A DNA stretch of 56,080 bases, taken from NCBI GenBank assembly GCA_003140235.1, contig PLJN01000081.1, positions 1 through 56,080 on the forward strand, read 5' to 3'. The DNA comes from Acidobacteriaceae bacterium (GTDB lineage: Bacteria; Acidobacteriota; Terriglobia; Terriglobales; Acidobacteriaceae). This document shows, in pieces, positions 42,249 to 51,264 of the stretch. Each line of letters starts with the position of its first letter. The first letter of the stretch is position 1. The position numbers and the translations under genes were made by a program. A model generated the notes under the pieces. That model was not told the origin of the DNA. It was given only the letters and a program-made list of their open reading frames with translations, and did not search any database.

Positions 42249-43088
42249 CTATTTCTGTCCAGGCATGTGATGACGGATATCCGGCCAGAACTCTTTGAGG
42301 ACGTTGGCAGCGCCGGTAACTAAGGTCATTGTTGCCCAGTTCGTCACCGTATTATGCAAGCTACGCTCCCGTGCGGGGTAATAAAGGTTGGACAAACCGG
42401 CTTCCAGTCCATTTCCCACAATCTCAGAGAAATTGAATTCTGAGCCTCCGGAATCGGTTTTGGTAACCACGACACGGGACAATGCGTACATTGTTCGACG
42501 GCGAAAACCGCCATGGCCGAGAGTATAGTAACGTGGGTCTTCATGCGTTATGGCCGGCACAATTGCTTCCGTGAAGAAAGTTCCCGATGCCTGGTCGGCA
42601 AACGCCCGCCAATAATAGCGGCTATACCCAGCGACTCCGCGATGGAACTCCGGGTACGACTTCAGGACCATGCTTTCGGCTGACAACAGTCCTACTAAAG
42701 CGAACGACGAATAATCCACGCTGTCATGCATCGCAAGGTCGAATTTCCCCCGGGTGGTTAGCGGAGGAACTTCGGTGCGGGCGCTCACGGCCGTATAGTT
42801 CGGAACGAACCCAAAGATACGCTTGGTCTGCTTAAGTTCGGAATCATCGGTCTTCTGGGCGACTGGGGCTGATACGAGGGCGGGACTAACTTCCGCGGTC
42901 TGGGACTTTGACTGGGTGCCGGCGTCCGCTGGCGATGCGGAACCTCCAGTGTTTCCCGATTGCCGCGTCTGTTGATCATGTGCCGGGCCGCTCTGCTTGT
43001 CTGGAACTGCTGCCTGGGGCCAGACGAGTGCCGGAGACAGAAGAAGAACCAGAGACACAGCAGCATTTCTTGTTGTGAGCATCCCCAT
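42249..43088 (-). CDS. Secreted hypothetical protein
   Basis: 279 residues with a signal peptide (first ~24 residues, ending near VWPQA). A low-complexity Ser/Gln/Pro stretch (about 25-75) is followed by a conserved-looking region with FGFVPNYTAVSA, DYSSFALVGLLSAESMVLKS, GYSRYYWRAFADQASGTFFT and THEDPRYYTLGHGGFRRR. It resembles proteins common in acidobacteria with no assigned role; hydrophobic segments may insert in a membrane. Starts at 43088 and 43082 are both possible. It is divergent from the M16 peptidase operon. Confidence 0.8.
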   Translation of the reverse strand: MGMLTTRNAAVSLVLLLSPALVWPQAAVPDKQSGPAHDQQTRQSGNTGGSASPADAGTQSKSQTAEVSPALVSAPVAQKTDDSELKQTKRIFGFVPNYTAVSARTEVPPLTTRGKFDLAMHDSVDYSSFALVGLLSAESMVLKSYPEFHRGVAGYSRYYWRAFADQASGTFFTEAIVPAITHEDPRYYTLGHGGFRRRTMYALSRVVVTKTDSGGSEFNFSEIVGNGLEAGLSNLYYPARERSLHNTVTNWATMTLVTGAANVLKEFWPDIRHHMPGQK

Positions 43089-43295
43089 TCCAATCGACCG
43101 TTGCGTTAGCGAGGAGCGCTACATGACTAATGTTTTCAATTACGTTTATCTCACATGATCCGATTCAAGACTGGTCCCTATTGCTCAGCTGTTTGCCAGA
43201 CATTGGCTGCGACTCTCGGAATTGCTCTGACGAAAGGCCGATGCCAAAAAAGAGATTTGGCTTGGTCCGGGGTTACGATATTACCCAGTTGCAAT

Positions 43296-43324
43296 TTGAC
43301 AACGCCCTTGCCGCGCTTTAGCTT
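43296..43324 (+). promoter_or_regulatory. Possible promoter of M16 peptidase operon
   Basis: A perfect TTGACA (43296-43301), a 17-base spacer and TAGCTT (43319-43324), 36 bases before the ATG at 43361. The -10 matches only three of six positions. Confidence 0.35.
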
Positions 43325-43360
43325 CCTTGGTTGAGCGAACCTGCGGTTTGAGGAGGCACG

Positions 43361-44902
43361 ATGCGGCGTAGTTTCTTTGTTTTCACACTAGCAATCATGG
43401 CGCTCTTGTTACGGAGTAGCGCTCCGGCACAGGACATGGCTTCTTTTGAAAAACGCATTACGGTCAAGGTCCTCAAGAATGGACTGACGGTGATCCTGTG
43501 CGAACGCCCGGAAGCTCCGGTTTTTTCCTTCTTCACTATTGTGGATGCTGGCGCGGTGCAGGACCCGCAGGGCCAGTCCGGCATGGCGCACATGTTTGAG
43601 CACATGGCCTTCAAGGGCACGGACCGCATTGGCACCACGGATTACGCCAAGGAGAAAGTGGCGCTGGAAAAAGTGGACCGGGCGTGGGCGGCCTACGATC
43701 ACGCCGACCGTAAGCAGACCGGACGTGACGCCAAGGAGGTGGCCGTGCTGAAGACGGCGTTTGACAATGCCGTGGAAGACGCCAACCAATACGTGATCAA
43801 GAACCGCTTTGGCGAAATCGTGGAGCGCGAAGGCGGCGTGGGACTGAACGCCAGCACCAGCATGGACAGCACGCAATACTTCTATTCGCTGCCGGCCAAC
43901 CGCTTTGAGATTTGGGCTTACCTCGAGTCGGCGCGCTTCAGCAATCCTGTGCTGCGCGAGTTTTATAAAGAGCGCGACGTAGTGCATGAAGAGCGCCGCC
44001 TGCGCACCGACAGCAGTCCCGTCGGGAAAATGATTGAGCAGTTCATGGCCGCCGCCTATACGGCGCACCCTTACGGGCGTTCCGGCGTGGGCTGGCCTTC
44101 CGAACTCGACCACTTGACGGCCCCGGAAGCGGCCCAGTTCTACCGCAAATACTACACGCCCTCCAACACCGTGATCGCACTGGTGGGCGCCCTTAAGCCG
44201 GAGCAGGTTTTTCCCATCGTGGAGAAATACTTTGGCCCCATTCCGTCGGGACCCAAGCCGGAGCCGCTGACTACAGTGGAGCCGGACCAGTTCGCGGAGC
44301 GCACGGTCGTCATGCGCGAAAAGTCGCAACCTTTTTATATTGAGGGCTACCATCGTCCCAGCGATCTTGATCCGGACGACGCCGTCTATGACGTAATTTC
44401 CGACCTCGTCTCACAAGGCCGCACCTCGCGTCTCTACCGCTCAATGGTGCGCGACCAAAAAATCGCGGCCGGGGCCGCCGGCTTCTCCGGTTTGCCGGGC
44501 ACGAAGTATCCGGGGTTGTTCAGCTTCTTTGCCATACCTCTGCCTGGACACACGACGCAGGAAATGGCCCAGGCCATCCATGAGCAGATTGAACGCCTGA
44601 AGAACGAAGACGTGAGCGACGAAGAACTGCAGATGGTGAAGACCCGCACGAAAGCCAACCTGATCCGCCAGTTGGCCAACAATCAGGGTCTGGCCATACA
44701 GTTGGCTTCTTCGCAACAACGGTACGGTGACTGGCGCGAATTGTTCCGCAGCGTGGACAAGATTGACAAAGTAACCAAGGCCGACATTCGCCGCGTGGCC
44801 AACAAAACGTTTGTCGCCGGCAACCGCACCGTAGCCATGATTGAAAATGATCCGGCCCCGCCGAAGGCCGCTACGGCTGACAAGCAGAAGGAGAAGCACT
44901 AA
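43361..44902 (+). CDS. M16 zinc metallopeptidase, catalytic subunit
   Basis: 513 residues with a signal peptide (to about residue 25, APAQ). The inverted zinc motif HMFEH begins at His77 (MAHMFEHMAFKG), and a downstream Glu in VVHEERRLRTD supplies the third ligand. An insertion of about 50 residues (Asp/Lys/Ala-rich) sits after the motif. The second half is the M16 C-terminal fold (FFAIPLPGHTTQEMAQAIHE). It is exported and probably degrades peptides in the periplasm as a heterodimer with the next protein. The stop and next start overlap by one base. Confidence 0.93.
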   Translation: MRRSFFVFTLAIMALLLRSSAPAQDMASFEKRITVKVLKNGLTVILCERPEAPVFSFFTIVDAGAVQDPQGQSGMAHMFEHMAFKGTDRIGTTDYAKEKVALEKVDRAWAAYDHADRKQTGRDAKEVAVLKTAFDNAVEDANQYVIKNRFGEIVEREGGVGLNASTSMDSTQYFYSLPANRFEIWAYLESARFSNPVLREFYKERDVVHEERRLRTDSSPVGKMIEQFMAAAYTAHPYGRSGVGWPSELDHLTAPEAAQFYRKYYTPSNTVIALVGALKPEQVFPIVEKYFGPIPSGPKPEPLTTVEPDQFAERTVVMREKSQPFYIEGYHRPSDLDPDDAVYDVISDLVSQGRTSRLYRSMVRDQKIAAGAAGFSGLPGTKYPGLFSFFAIPLPGHTTQEMAQAIHEQIERLKNEDVSDEELQMVKTRTKANLIRQLANNQGLAIQLASSQQRYGDWRELFRSVDKIDKVTKADIRRVANKTFVAGNRTVAMIENDPAPPKAATADKQKEKH

Positions 44903-47106
44903 TGAGCCGCCGCAAAATTCTTTCCACTGCTGTTTTCATTGCCTCCTTGGGTCTAAGCGCACTGCTTGCTTTCGCCCAAACCAGTACTCCAGCCAAGCCC
45001 GATGCAGCCAAGGCTGTACCCCAGGGCGAGAAGCAGGACCTGGCCGCCGCGGACCTGCGCGCCATCAAGAAGCCGGCTCTGCCGGAGTTCCATCCCCAGC
45101 AGCCCAAGCGCATTCAGCTGGACAACGGCATGGTGATCTTCCTGCAAGAAGATCATGAGTTGCCGTTGATTGGCATGGGGATCAATATCCGCGGAGGATC
45201 CAAGAGCGAACCTGAAAACAAGGCAGGACTGGTGAGCATTTACGGTAGCGCATGGCGGACCGGTGGAACCAAAACCAGGACCGGCGACCAGTTGGATGAT
45301 CTGCTGGCAACCCGGGCGGCCACGCTGGAAACCAACGGCAGCGCACTATCGACTTTTGTTTCACTTTCCAGCCTGAAAGGGGATTTTGATTTTGTTCTGG
45401 ATCTGACGAATGATCTGCTGCGCAATCCGGAGTTTCGCCAGGAAAAAATCGATCTCGCCAAGGACCAAATCAAAACCGGAATCTCTCGCCGCAACGACGA
45501 TCTGGGGCAAATCTCCGGGCGGGAGGCTAACAAGATCGGCTACGGGGCCAGAAGTCCGTATGCTCGCGTGCCGGAGTACTCTACGGTCGCTGCCATCACG
45601 CGCCAGGACCTTCTGGATTGGCATGCCCGGTACGTCCATCCCAACAACATCATCCTTGGCATCTCCGGCGACTTTGATTCTGTGGCCATGGAAGCCAAAC
45701 TGCGCAGCCTGTTTGGGAACTGGCCCAAGGGGCCGGCGGTCCAGGTCTCGCCGGTTCCGATAACACCGCCCACGCCGGGTATTTATTTTGTAGCCAAAGA
45801 CGATGTAAACCAGAGCGAGATTCGCATGATCGCCGCCGGCATCCGGCGCGACGATCCCGACTACTACGCGGTGGATGTGATGAACCACATCTTCGGCGGC
45901 GGCTTCTCTTCGCGTTTGTTCTCCAACCTGCGCACCAAAGCCGGATTGGCGTACTCCGTGTTCGGCTCCGTCTCCGCGCAGTTCGACCACCCTGGACTGA
46001 CGATTCTGGGCATAGGCACCAAGAGTGGTACTACCGCACAGGCCATTGATGGCCTGTACAAAGAGATCGAAGGCATGCGCACCAACCCGGTCACGGAGGA
46101 GGAATTGCGGCGCGGCAAAGAAGCCATTTTGAATTCTTTCGTTTTTGAATATGACTCCAGAGTCAAGGTGATGAACGCGCACTCGAACTATGAATTTCAC
46201 GGCTATCCCCAGGACTTTCTGGAGCGTTACCAGAAAGGGATAGAAAAAGTCACCGCTGCAGACGTGGATCGCGTGGCCAGGAAGTATCTGGACAAGAATA
46301 AGTTCGCCGTCCTCGTGGTCGGCAAAGCAGCAGACTTTGACAAGCCGCTGAGCACGTTTGGCCCCGTTACTACGTTGGACATCACCATCCCGCAGCCGGG
46401 CGCTGCCGCTGCTGCCGCCGGCTCAGCGCCGGCAGCTAGTAATCCGGAAGGGAAGGCGCTGCTGGCCAAGGTGTTGGAGGGCGCTGGTGGCGCAGCCAAG
46501 CTACGAGCGATCAAGTCCCTGCGAGAGAAGTCCACAATCACGCTAAAGGCCCAGGGCATGTCTGTAGACGCCGATATGACACAGCTCGGCGACGATAAGG
46601 TCCACATGAAACTCAACACACCGGGCGGCGAGATGACCATGGTAGTCACTCCTCAGGCGGCATTTATGTCCATGGCCGCCATGGGCGACCGCGACATGCC
46701 TTCTTCACAACGGGATGATCAACTCAAAGCCCTGCGCCGGGAACTGTGGTACATCGCGCAGCACTCCGACGATCCGCAGTTTATCTTTTTCGCGCAGGGA
46801 AAAGAAAAAGTGGGTGATATAGAGACCCTTGTCCTGGATATTACCGGCGGAGGCCAGCAACTCCGCTGGTTTGTGGACCCGAAGTCCGGGCACGTGTTGC
46901 GTGCTCAGTTCCAGGGCACATCGCCCACAGGGCCAGCGACCGAGATAGTGGACTACTCTGACTGGAAGACCGTGGACGGCCTGAGCCTGCCCTTTCACGT
47001 GGAGAGCAGCTTGAACGGCCAGCCGAACATGTCGGCGGTTATCAGCAGTTATGAGTTTAATCCTGTAGTGGATGCCAGCATATTTGAGAAACCGGCGCCG
47101 AAATAG
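44902..47106 (+). CDS. M16-family partner subunit with C-terminal extension
   Basis: 734 residues with a signal peptide (LSALLAFAQ). The M16 fold is evident (IQLDNGMVIFLQEDHELPLI, NHIFGGGFSSRLFSNLRTKA, GLAYSVFGSVSAQF) but the HxxEH motif is replaced by LVSIYGSAWRTGG, so it is the non-catalytic partner. After an Ala-rich linker near residue 510, about 210 residues form a beta-rich domain (LREKSTITLKAQGMSVDADM, VETSSLNGQ-like end) that resembles LolA-type lipid-binding folds. The one-base overlap (TAATG) with the upstream gene supports co-translation and heterodimer formation. Confidence 0.9.
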   Translation: MSRRKILSTAVFIASLGLSALLAFAQTSTPAKPDAAKAVPQGEKQDLAAADLRAIKKPALPEFHPQQPKRIQLDNGMVIFLQEDHELPLIGMGINIRGGSKSEPENKAGLVSIYGSAWRTGGTKTRTGDQLDDLLATRAATLETNGSALSTFVSLSSLKGDFDFVLDLTNDLLRNPEFRQEKIDLAKDQIKTGISRRNDDLGQISGREANKIGYGARSPYARVPEYSTVAAITRQDLLDWHARYVHPNNIILGISGDFDSVAMEAKLRSLFGNWPKGPAVQVSPVPITPPTPGIYFVAKDDVNQSEIRMIAAGIRRDDPDYYAVDVMNHIFGGGFSSRLFSNLRTKAGLAYSVFGSVSAQFDHPGLTILGIGTKSGTTAQAIDGLYKEIEGMRTNPVTEEELRRGKEAILNSFVFEYDSRVKVMNAHSNYEFHGYPQDFLERYQKGIEKVTAADVDRVARKYLDKNKFAVLVVGKAADFDKPLSTFGPVTTLDITIPQPGAAAAAAGSAPAASNPEGKALLAKVLEGAGGAAKLRAIKSLREKSTITLKAQGMSVDADMTQLGDDKVHMKLNTPGGEMTMVVTPQAAFMSMAAMGDRDMPSSQRDDQLKALRRELWYIAQHSDDPQFIFFAQGKEKVGDIETLVLDITGGGQQLRWFVDPKSGHVLRAQFQGTSPTGPATEIVDYSDWKTVDGLSLPFHVESSLNGQPNMSAVISSYEFNPVVDASIFEKPAPK

Positions 47107-47204
47107 GGGTTGCGGAAGTAGTGGAGCTTCGCCGAGATGCATTGCAGCTTGTCTGGCTTAGCTGTGCTGACTCCTTCTATAATCCTGCGCGAGGATCGCC
47201 AATC

Positions 47205-48224
47205 ATGAAATCAGTTTTCGCCGTGCTGTTATTCACAGCCGTGAGTTTTGCCCAAACCGAGCAACCCAGAGTTGTCCGCTATTCGCCTAAGCCCAACGAT
47301 CTCAAGTACACGTATTCGGCGTCCTATACTCCAGTAGCGCGGCTGAAGTCTGGCGACATTCTTGAAACCAATACCGTGGACTGTTTTGGTAACGCCATCA
47401 AAAAGCCTGGCGACACGCTCAGTATGGCCCCCGGCGACAATCCGCTGACTGGGCCTTTTTACATTGAGGGTGCGGAACCGGGAGACACGCTGGCGGTGAA
47501 GATCCTCGACATACAGGTGGACGGCAATCAGGGTATCGGCGCTCTTGCCCCGGGATTTGGCGCCATCAACGCTACCAACTACACGCCTATGATCAATCCG
47601 CCGATTCCCGAAAAGATTTGGTTCTATCCCATTGATCACACCACGAACACGGCCACGTTCCAGGCGCTCGATTCCAAGTTCACGGTGAAGATTCCGTTGC
47701 ATCCGTTCTTTGGCTGTATCGGCGTAGCGCCCGCCGGCGGTGAGGCCCGCAGTTCGGTCGTGCCCGAGGCGTTCGGCGGGAACATGGATTCGCCTGAAGC
47801 CAGTGTGGGCAATACGGTTTACTTTCCCGTGAACACGCCGGGCGCCATGCTTTTCCTGGGGGACGGGCATGCAGCCATGGGTGATGGCGAAGTTGCGGGC
47901 ACAGCCATTGAGGTCCCGCTGCGCAGCCGTGTGCAGGTCCGCGTGATCAAAGGCAAGAAGATCAACTGGCCGCGCTTTGAGAACGACGACTACATCATGA
48001 CTGTCGGCGCGTATCGCCCGGTGGACGACGCACTTCGCATCGCCTTCACGGAGTTAGTGGGATGGATTCACAACGATTACGGACTCTCGGAACTCGACGC
48101 CTACGAACTGTTATCCAAAGTAGCGGAAATTCATCTGAACGAAATGGTGGACCCGAATTACGTGGTGGTGGCGAAGATCAATAAGAAATTTCTGCCGGCG
48201 CTGATCGTCAAATCCAGCAAGTAG
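47205..48224 (+). CDS. Secreted acetamidase/formamidase family protein
   Basis: 339 residues from an ATG at 47205 (ribosome site GAGGA). A signal peptide (KSVFAVLLFTAVSFAQ) directs export. The FmdA/AmdA fold is recognisable in NPLTGPFYIEGAEPGDTLAV, PFFGCIGVAPAGGEARS, GGNMDSPEASVGNTVYFPVN, GAMLFLGDGHAAMGDGEVAG and the C-terminal LSELDAYELLSKVAEI. It would hydrolyse short-chain amides such as formamide or acetamide, though export is unusual for characterised relatives and the natural substrate is uncertain. It ends one base from the convergent TlpA-like gene. Confidence 0.9.
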   Translation: MKSVFAVLLFTAVSFAQTEQPRVVRYSPKPNDLKYTYSASYTPVARLKSGDILETNTVDCFGNAIKKPGDTLSMAPGDNPLTGPFYIEGAEPGDTLAVKILDIQVDGNQGIGALAPGFGAINATNYTPMINPPIPEKIWFYPIDHTTNTATFQALDSKFTVKIPLHPFFGCIGVAPAGGEARSSVVPEAFGGNMDSPEASVGNTVYFPVNTPGAMLFLGDGHAAMGDGEVAGTAIEVPLRSRVQVRVIKGKKINWPRFENDDYIMTVGAYRPVDDALRIAFTELVGWIHNDYGLSELDAYELLSKVAEIHLNEMVDPNYVVVAKINKKFLPALIVKSSK

Positions 48225-48225
48225 G

Positions 48226-48708
48226 CTAGAGTGTCTTCAGGTACTCGATCATCTCCGAGCTGGTCCAGTCCATGGGGCCAACGAGTTTTCGGCGGAGGAT
48301 TCCAGCGGAGTCAATGATGAAAGTCTCCGGCTGCCCGGTTGTGCCGTAGAGGTCGGCGCTTTTGTCCTTGTCGTCGCGGACGGTGAGCAGATCAACATGA
48401 TATTTCACCAGAAACTTGTGGTACTCCGAGTCTGAGTCCCGGATATCCACCGCCAGCACCACAACCTTTGTTCCCATCCGCTTCTGCATTTCAATGAGCG
48501 ACGGCATTTCGTCGATACACGGCCCACACCAACTGGCCCAGAAGTTGAGCACCACGGGCTTACCGCGAAAGTCGTGCAGTGAGACTGTCCGCTCGGGATC
48601 CGTGATGGTGAAATCGGGCGCGGGCGAACCTATCATCCGGGGATGCGTACCGCGGTCGCATCCGCTCAGGACGGCCAATGCTGCAAGAATAATGGTCAGG
48701 CGCTTCAC
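48226..48708 (-). CDS. TlpA-like thioredoxin-fold lipoprotein
   Basis: 160 residues. The signal peptide ends in a lipobox (AVLSGC, lipidated Cys17), so the protein is membrane-anchored outside the cytoplasm. The thioredoxin fold has the redox motif WCGPC in NFWASWCGPCIDEMP and the cis-Pro in GQPETFIIDSAG. It probably reduces disulfides or assists cytochrome maturation. It is divergent from the glycosyltransferase gene with only 23 bases between start codons. Confidence 0.9.
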   Translation of the reverse strand: MKRLTIILAALAVLSGCDRGTHPRMIGSPAPDFTITDPERTVSLHDFRGKPVVLNFWASWCGPCIDEMPSLIEMQKRMGTKVVVLAVDIRDSDSEYHKFLVKYHVDLLTVRDDKDKSADLYGTTGQPETFIIDSAGILRRKLVGPMDWTSSEMIEYLKTL

Positions 48709-48731
48709 ACCCGTATAATAAACACATTCGC

Positions 48732-49799
48732 ATGGAAGTCCGCCAGCCAGCGCCCAATGTGCAAATAATTGTTCCTGCCCGCAACGAGCAGGATTGCGTC
48801 GATCGCTGCCTGGAATCGCTGGTTGGACAGCAGGGAATTGATTTCCAAATCACAGTCGTGGACGATAGTTCAACGGACAGGACACGCGCCATCGCCGAAT
48901 CTTTTTCTGGAGTGCGCGTTCTTGCTGCGGGTGAGCCGCCTGCCGGCATTATGGGCAAATGCAATGCTCTGATGACCGGCGCTAACGGCGTAACGGCTAA
49001 ATGGTTGTTGTTCGCTGACGCCGACACGTTTCACTATCCCGAATCGCTGGCCACTGCCGTGCGTGAGGCCGAGGAGCGCAGCGTTGATCTGCTTTCCTAT
49101 TCGCCGGAGCAGGAAACCGGTTCATGGGCGGAAATGGCGTTAATGCCGATCGTGTTTGCTGATCTCGTCCGGACGTATCCGCCGGAGCGAGTGAACGATC
49201 CGCGTGACCCCGTCGCCGCGGCCAATGGACAGTACTTGCTGGTACGCCGCGAAGTGTACGAAAAGCTGGGCGGACATTCGGCCGTCGCCGGCAAGCTGTT
49301 GGAAGACGTGGAGCTGGCTCATCTATTCAAGAGTGCCGGCCGCAAGATCTGGTTCCGGCATGGCGCCGGTTTGGTGCGGACAAGAATGTATCGCGACTTC
49401 CGGACAATGCGCGAGGGCTGGACTAAAAACCTGGCGTTGCTGTTCCCGCATCCTCTACGCCTGGCCTTTTATCGCGGATTGGAATTCGTGGTGATTGCCG
49501 GAACGCTGATCAGCTCAGCCGTTCTTGCGAAGGACGGTTACTATGGAGCAGCAGGAGCTTTTCTGGGATTCTGCATTTTGCGCTACATGCATTTTATTGG
49601 ACGCATCAGCAAGGCGCACTTTCCCATGAAGGCCAACATCGCGGCGTTTTTCGGGCTGCCTTTGTTTGTCTGGCTGTTGGTGCGGTCCTGGTTGCATGCG
49701 AATGTTCGCGGAGCTGTCACCTGGAAGGGACGCACATACAAACAATCAGCAACTTCCGCTCCTGTGGAGTCATCTATCCGAAAGGGAAGTCTCTCGTAA
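48732..49799 (+). CDS. Family 2 glycosyltransferase, membrane-bound
   Basis: 355 residues. The GT-A domain opens with IIVPARNEQDCVDRCLESL; VVDDSSTDRT and FADADTFHYPES contain the nucleotide and metal Asp residues. LLEDVELAHLFKSAGRKIW and a RxxQW-like MREGWTKN follow. Three membrane helices fill the C-terminus. It resembles HpnI/CrtQ-type transferases that act on lipid acceptors; the acceptor cannot be told. A TATAAT at 48714-48719 lies 12 bases before the ATG. The pterin genes follow 12 bases downstream, so it may be transcribed with them. Confidence 0.88.
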   Translation: MEVRQPAPNVQIIVPARNEQDCVDRCLESLVGQQGIDFQITVVDDSSTDRTRAIAESFSGVRVLAAGEPPAGIMGKCNALMTGANGVTAKWLLFADADTFHYPESLATAVREAEERSVDLLSYSPEQETGSWAEMALMPIVFADLVRTYPPERVNDPRDPVAAANGQYLLVRREVYEKLGGHSAVAGKLLEDVELAHLFKSAGRKIWFRHGAGLVRTRMYRDFRTMREGWTKNLALLFPHPLRLAFYRGLEFVVIAGTLISSAVLAKDGYYGAAGAFLGFCILRYMHFIGRISKAHFPMKANIAAFFGLPLFVWLLVRSWLHANVRGAVTWKGRTYKQSATSAPVESSIRKGSLS

Positions 49800-49811
49800 A
49801 CGAGCACCTGA

Positions 49812-50222
49812 ATGGTCTATCTCACACGAAAAGCCGAGTTCTCCGCGTCGCACTTTTACCATAACGACGAATTCACTGCGGAAGAGAACCAGCGGATTTT
49901 CGGCAAGTGCAACAACCCCAACGGTCACGGTCACAATTACACACTAGAGGTGACTGTGAAAGGGCAGGTGGACCAGCGCTCCGGATTCGTGGTGGACCTG
50001 AAGCAACTCAAAGACGTGATGAATCGCGAAGTGATCGAAGCCATGGACCATCGCCACTTGAATAAGGAAGTGGCGGAATTTCGCGACCGCATTCCGACCA
50101 CGGAGAATCTGGCGATTAGTATATGGAACCGCTTGAAGCCGAAGCTCCAGGTGGCCGAGCTGCATCGTGTACGCGTATATGAAACGCCCGACTTGTTTGT
50201 GGATTTCTACGGAGAAGAATGA
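49812..50222 (+). CDS. 6-pyruvoyl-tetrahydropterin synthase, copy 1
   Basis: 136 residues of the PTPS/QueD family. Zinc ligands are in FSASHF and HGHNYTLEV, the catalytic Cys in FGKCNNPNGHGH and the pterin-anchoring Glu in RVYETPDLFV. The GKCNNPNGHGHNY block and the VYET ending are close to animal PTPS rather than typical QueD. It would convert dihydroneopterin triphosphate to 6-pyruvoyl-tetrahydropterin. The next gene is a paralogue that overlaps by four bases (ATGA), and GTP cyclohydrolase I follows. Confidence 0.9.
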   Translation: MVYLTRKAEFSASHFYHNDEFTAEENQRIFGKCNNPNGHGHNYTLEVTVKGQVDQRSGFVVDLKQLKDVMNREVIEAMDHRHLNKEVAEFRDRIPTTENLAISIWNRLKPKLQVAELHRVRVYETPDLFVDFYGEE

Positions 50223-50641
50223 AGGCTTATCTCACACGACGCTACAAGTTCTCAGCCTCGCATCGGTTGCATTCGGACTCGATGTCTGACGAAGAGAACC
50301 GCTCCGTCTATGGCAAGTGCAATAATCCGCATGGCCACGGCCACAACTACACGCTGGAAGTCACCGTAGCCGGTCAAGTGGAGCAGAAAACGGGCATGAT
50401 CTGCAATCTCGTGGACCTTGATTCGTTTGTGCAGAAGAACGTCGTGCAGCATTTTGATCACGAGAACCTCAATGTGCTGGCCGACTTCAGCGCCACGGTA
50501 CCGACGACGGAGAATCTCTGCATTGAGGTCTACAACATCCTGGAGGAAGGTTTTCATCACGCAAGTGTAGAAAAAGTCCGTATGGAAGAAACCATGCTCA
50601 ACTCTTTTGAATACGCAGGAGGAAGGGAACTCCGAACTTAG
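50219..50641 (+). CDS. 6-pyruvoyl-tetrahydropterin synthase, copy 2
   Basis: 140 residues, a tandem paralogue of the upstream gene. Motifs [35 protein letters not shown] and [13 protein letters not shown] retain zinc ligands, Cys and Glu. The ATGA overlap implies coupled translation. Two synthases may form a mixed hexamer or have separate activities (biopterin-type and queuosine-type), but both keep the PTPS-like Cys context. It is followed 17 bases later by folE. Confidence 0.9.
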   Translation: MKAYLTRRYKFSASHRLHSDSMSDEENRSVYGKCNNPHGHGHNYTLEVTVAGQVEQKTGMICNLVDLDSFVQKNVVQHFDHENLNVLADFSATVPTTENLCIEVYNILEEGFHHASVEKVRMEETMLNSFEYAGGRELRT

Positions 50642-50658
50642 GTTCCGGAAACAACATC

Positions 50659-51264
50659 ATGAAGCAAGCCGATGAATTACTCACGTTAACGTCCGCCAGC
50701 ACGCCCGAACTGGTCCGCGAACTCTTGGTCCGCATGGGAGAAGACCCCGAGCGCGACGGCCTGGTCAAAACGCCGGAGCGCGTGGAGAAGGCGCTGGCCT
50801 ACCTGACCAAAGGCTACCGGGATGACCCCAGCCAGATTCTGCGTGACGCGCTCTTTGACGTGACCTACGATGAAATGGTCATTGTGAAAGACATTGAGAT
50901 GTTTAGCTTGTGCGAGCACCACGTGCTGCCGTTCTTTGGCAAAGTCAACGTGGCCTACATTCCCAACGGCAAGGTCATTGGACTCAGCAAAATTGCCCGT
51001 CTGGTCGATGTATTTGCGCGCCGCCTCCAGGTGCAAGAACGTTTGACCGTCCAGATCGCGGAGACCATTCAAGATGCCATTCATCCGCTGGGCGTGGGCG
51101 TGGTGATTGAGGCGCGCCATCTCTGCGTGATGATGCGTGGAGTCGAAAAGCAGCACTCTGCCGCGATCACCTCACACATGCTGGGCAGTTTCCGCAGTTC
51201 GGACAAGACGCGCAAAGAATTCCTTTCCTTGATCTCCACCGGGAAAAACGGGAGTTCGTTTTAG
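50659..51264 (+). CDS. folE: GTP cyclohydrolase I
   Basis: 201 residues. Zinc and catalytic residues are in [34 protein letters not shown] (first 20 residues), and [12 protein letters not shown]. It opens GTP to dihydroneopterin triphosphate, the substrate of the two PTPS genes directly upstream. The stop overlaps the GTG of the reductase gene by one base. This context favours tetrahydropterin synthesis over folate alone. Confidence 0.96.
   Translation: MKQADELLTLTSASTPELVRELLVRMGEDPERDGLVKTPERVEKALAYLTKGYRDDPSQILRDALFDVTYDEMVIVKDIEMFSLCEHHVLPFFGKVNVAYIPNGKVIGLSKIARLVDVFARRLQVQERLTVQIAETIQDAIHPLGVGVVIEARHLCVMMRGVEKQHSAAITSHMLGSFRSSDKTRKEFLSLISTGKNGSSF

Noticed and set aside
43222-43250. GCCGATGC before the M16 operon as a sigma-28 site
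   Set aside because: No TAAA-like box at 15 bases and over 100 bases from the start codon.
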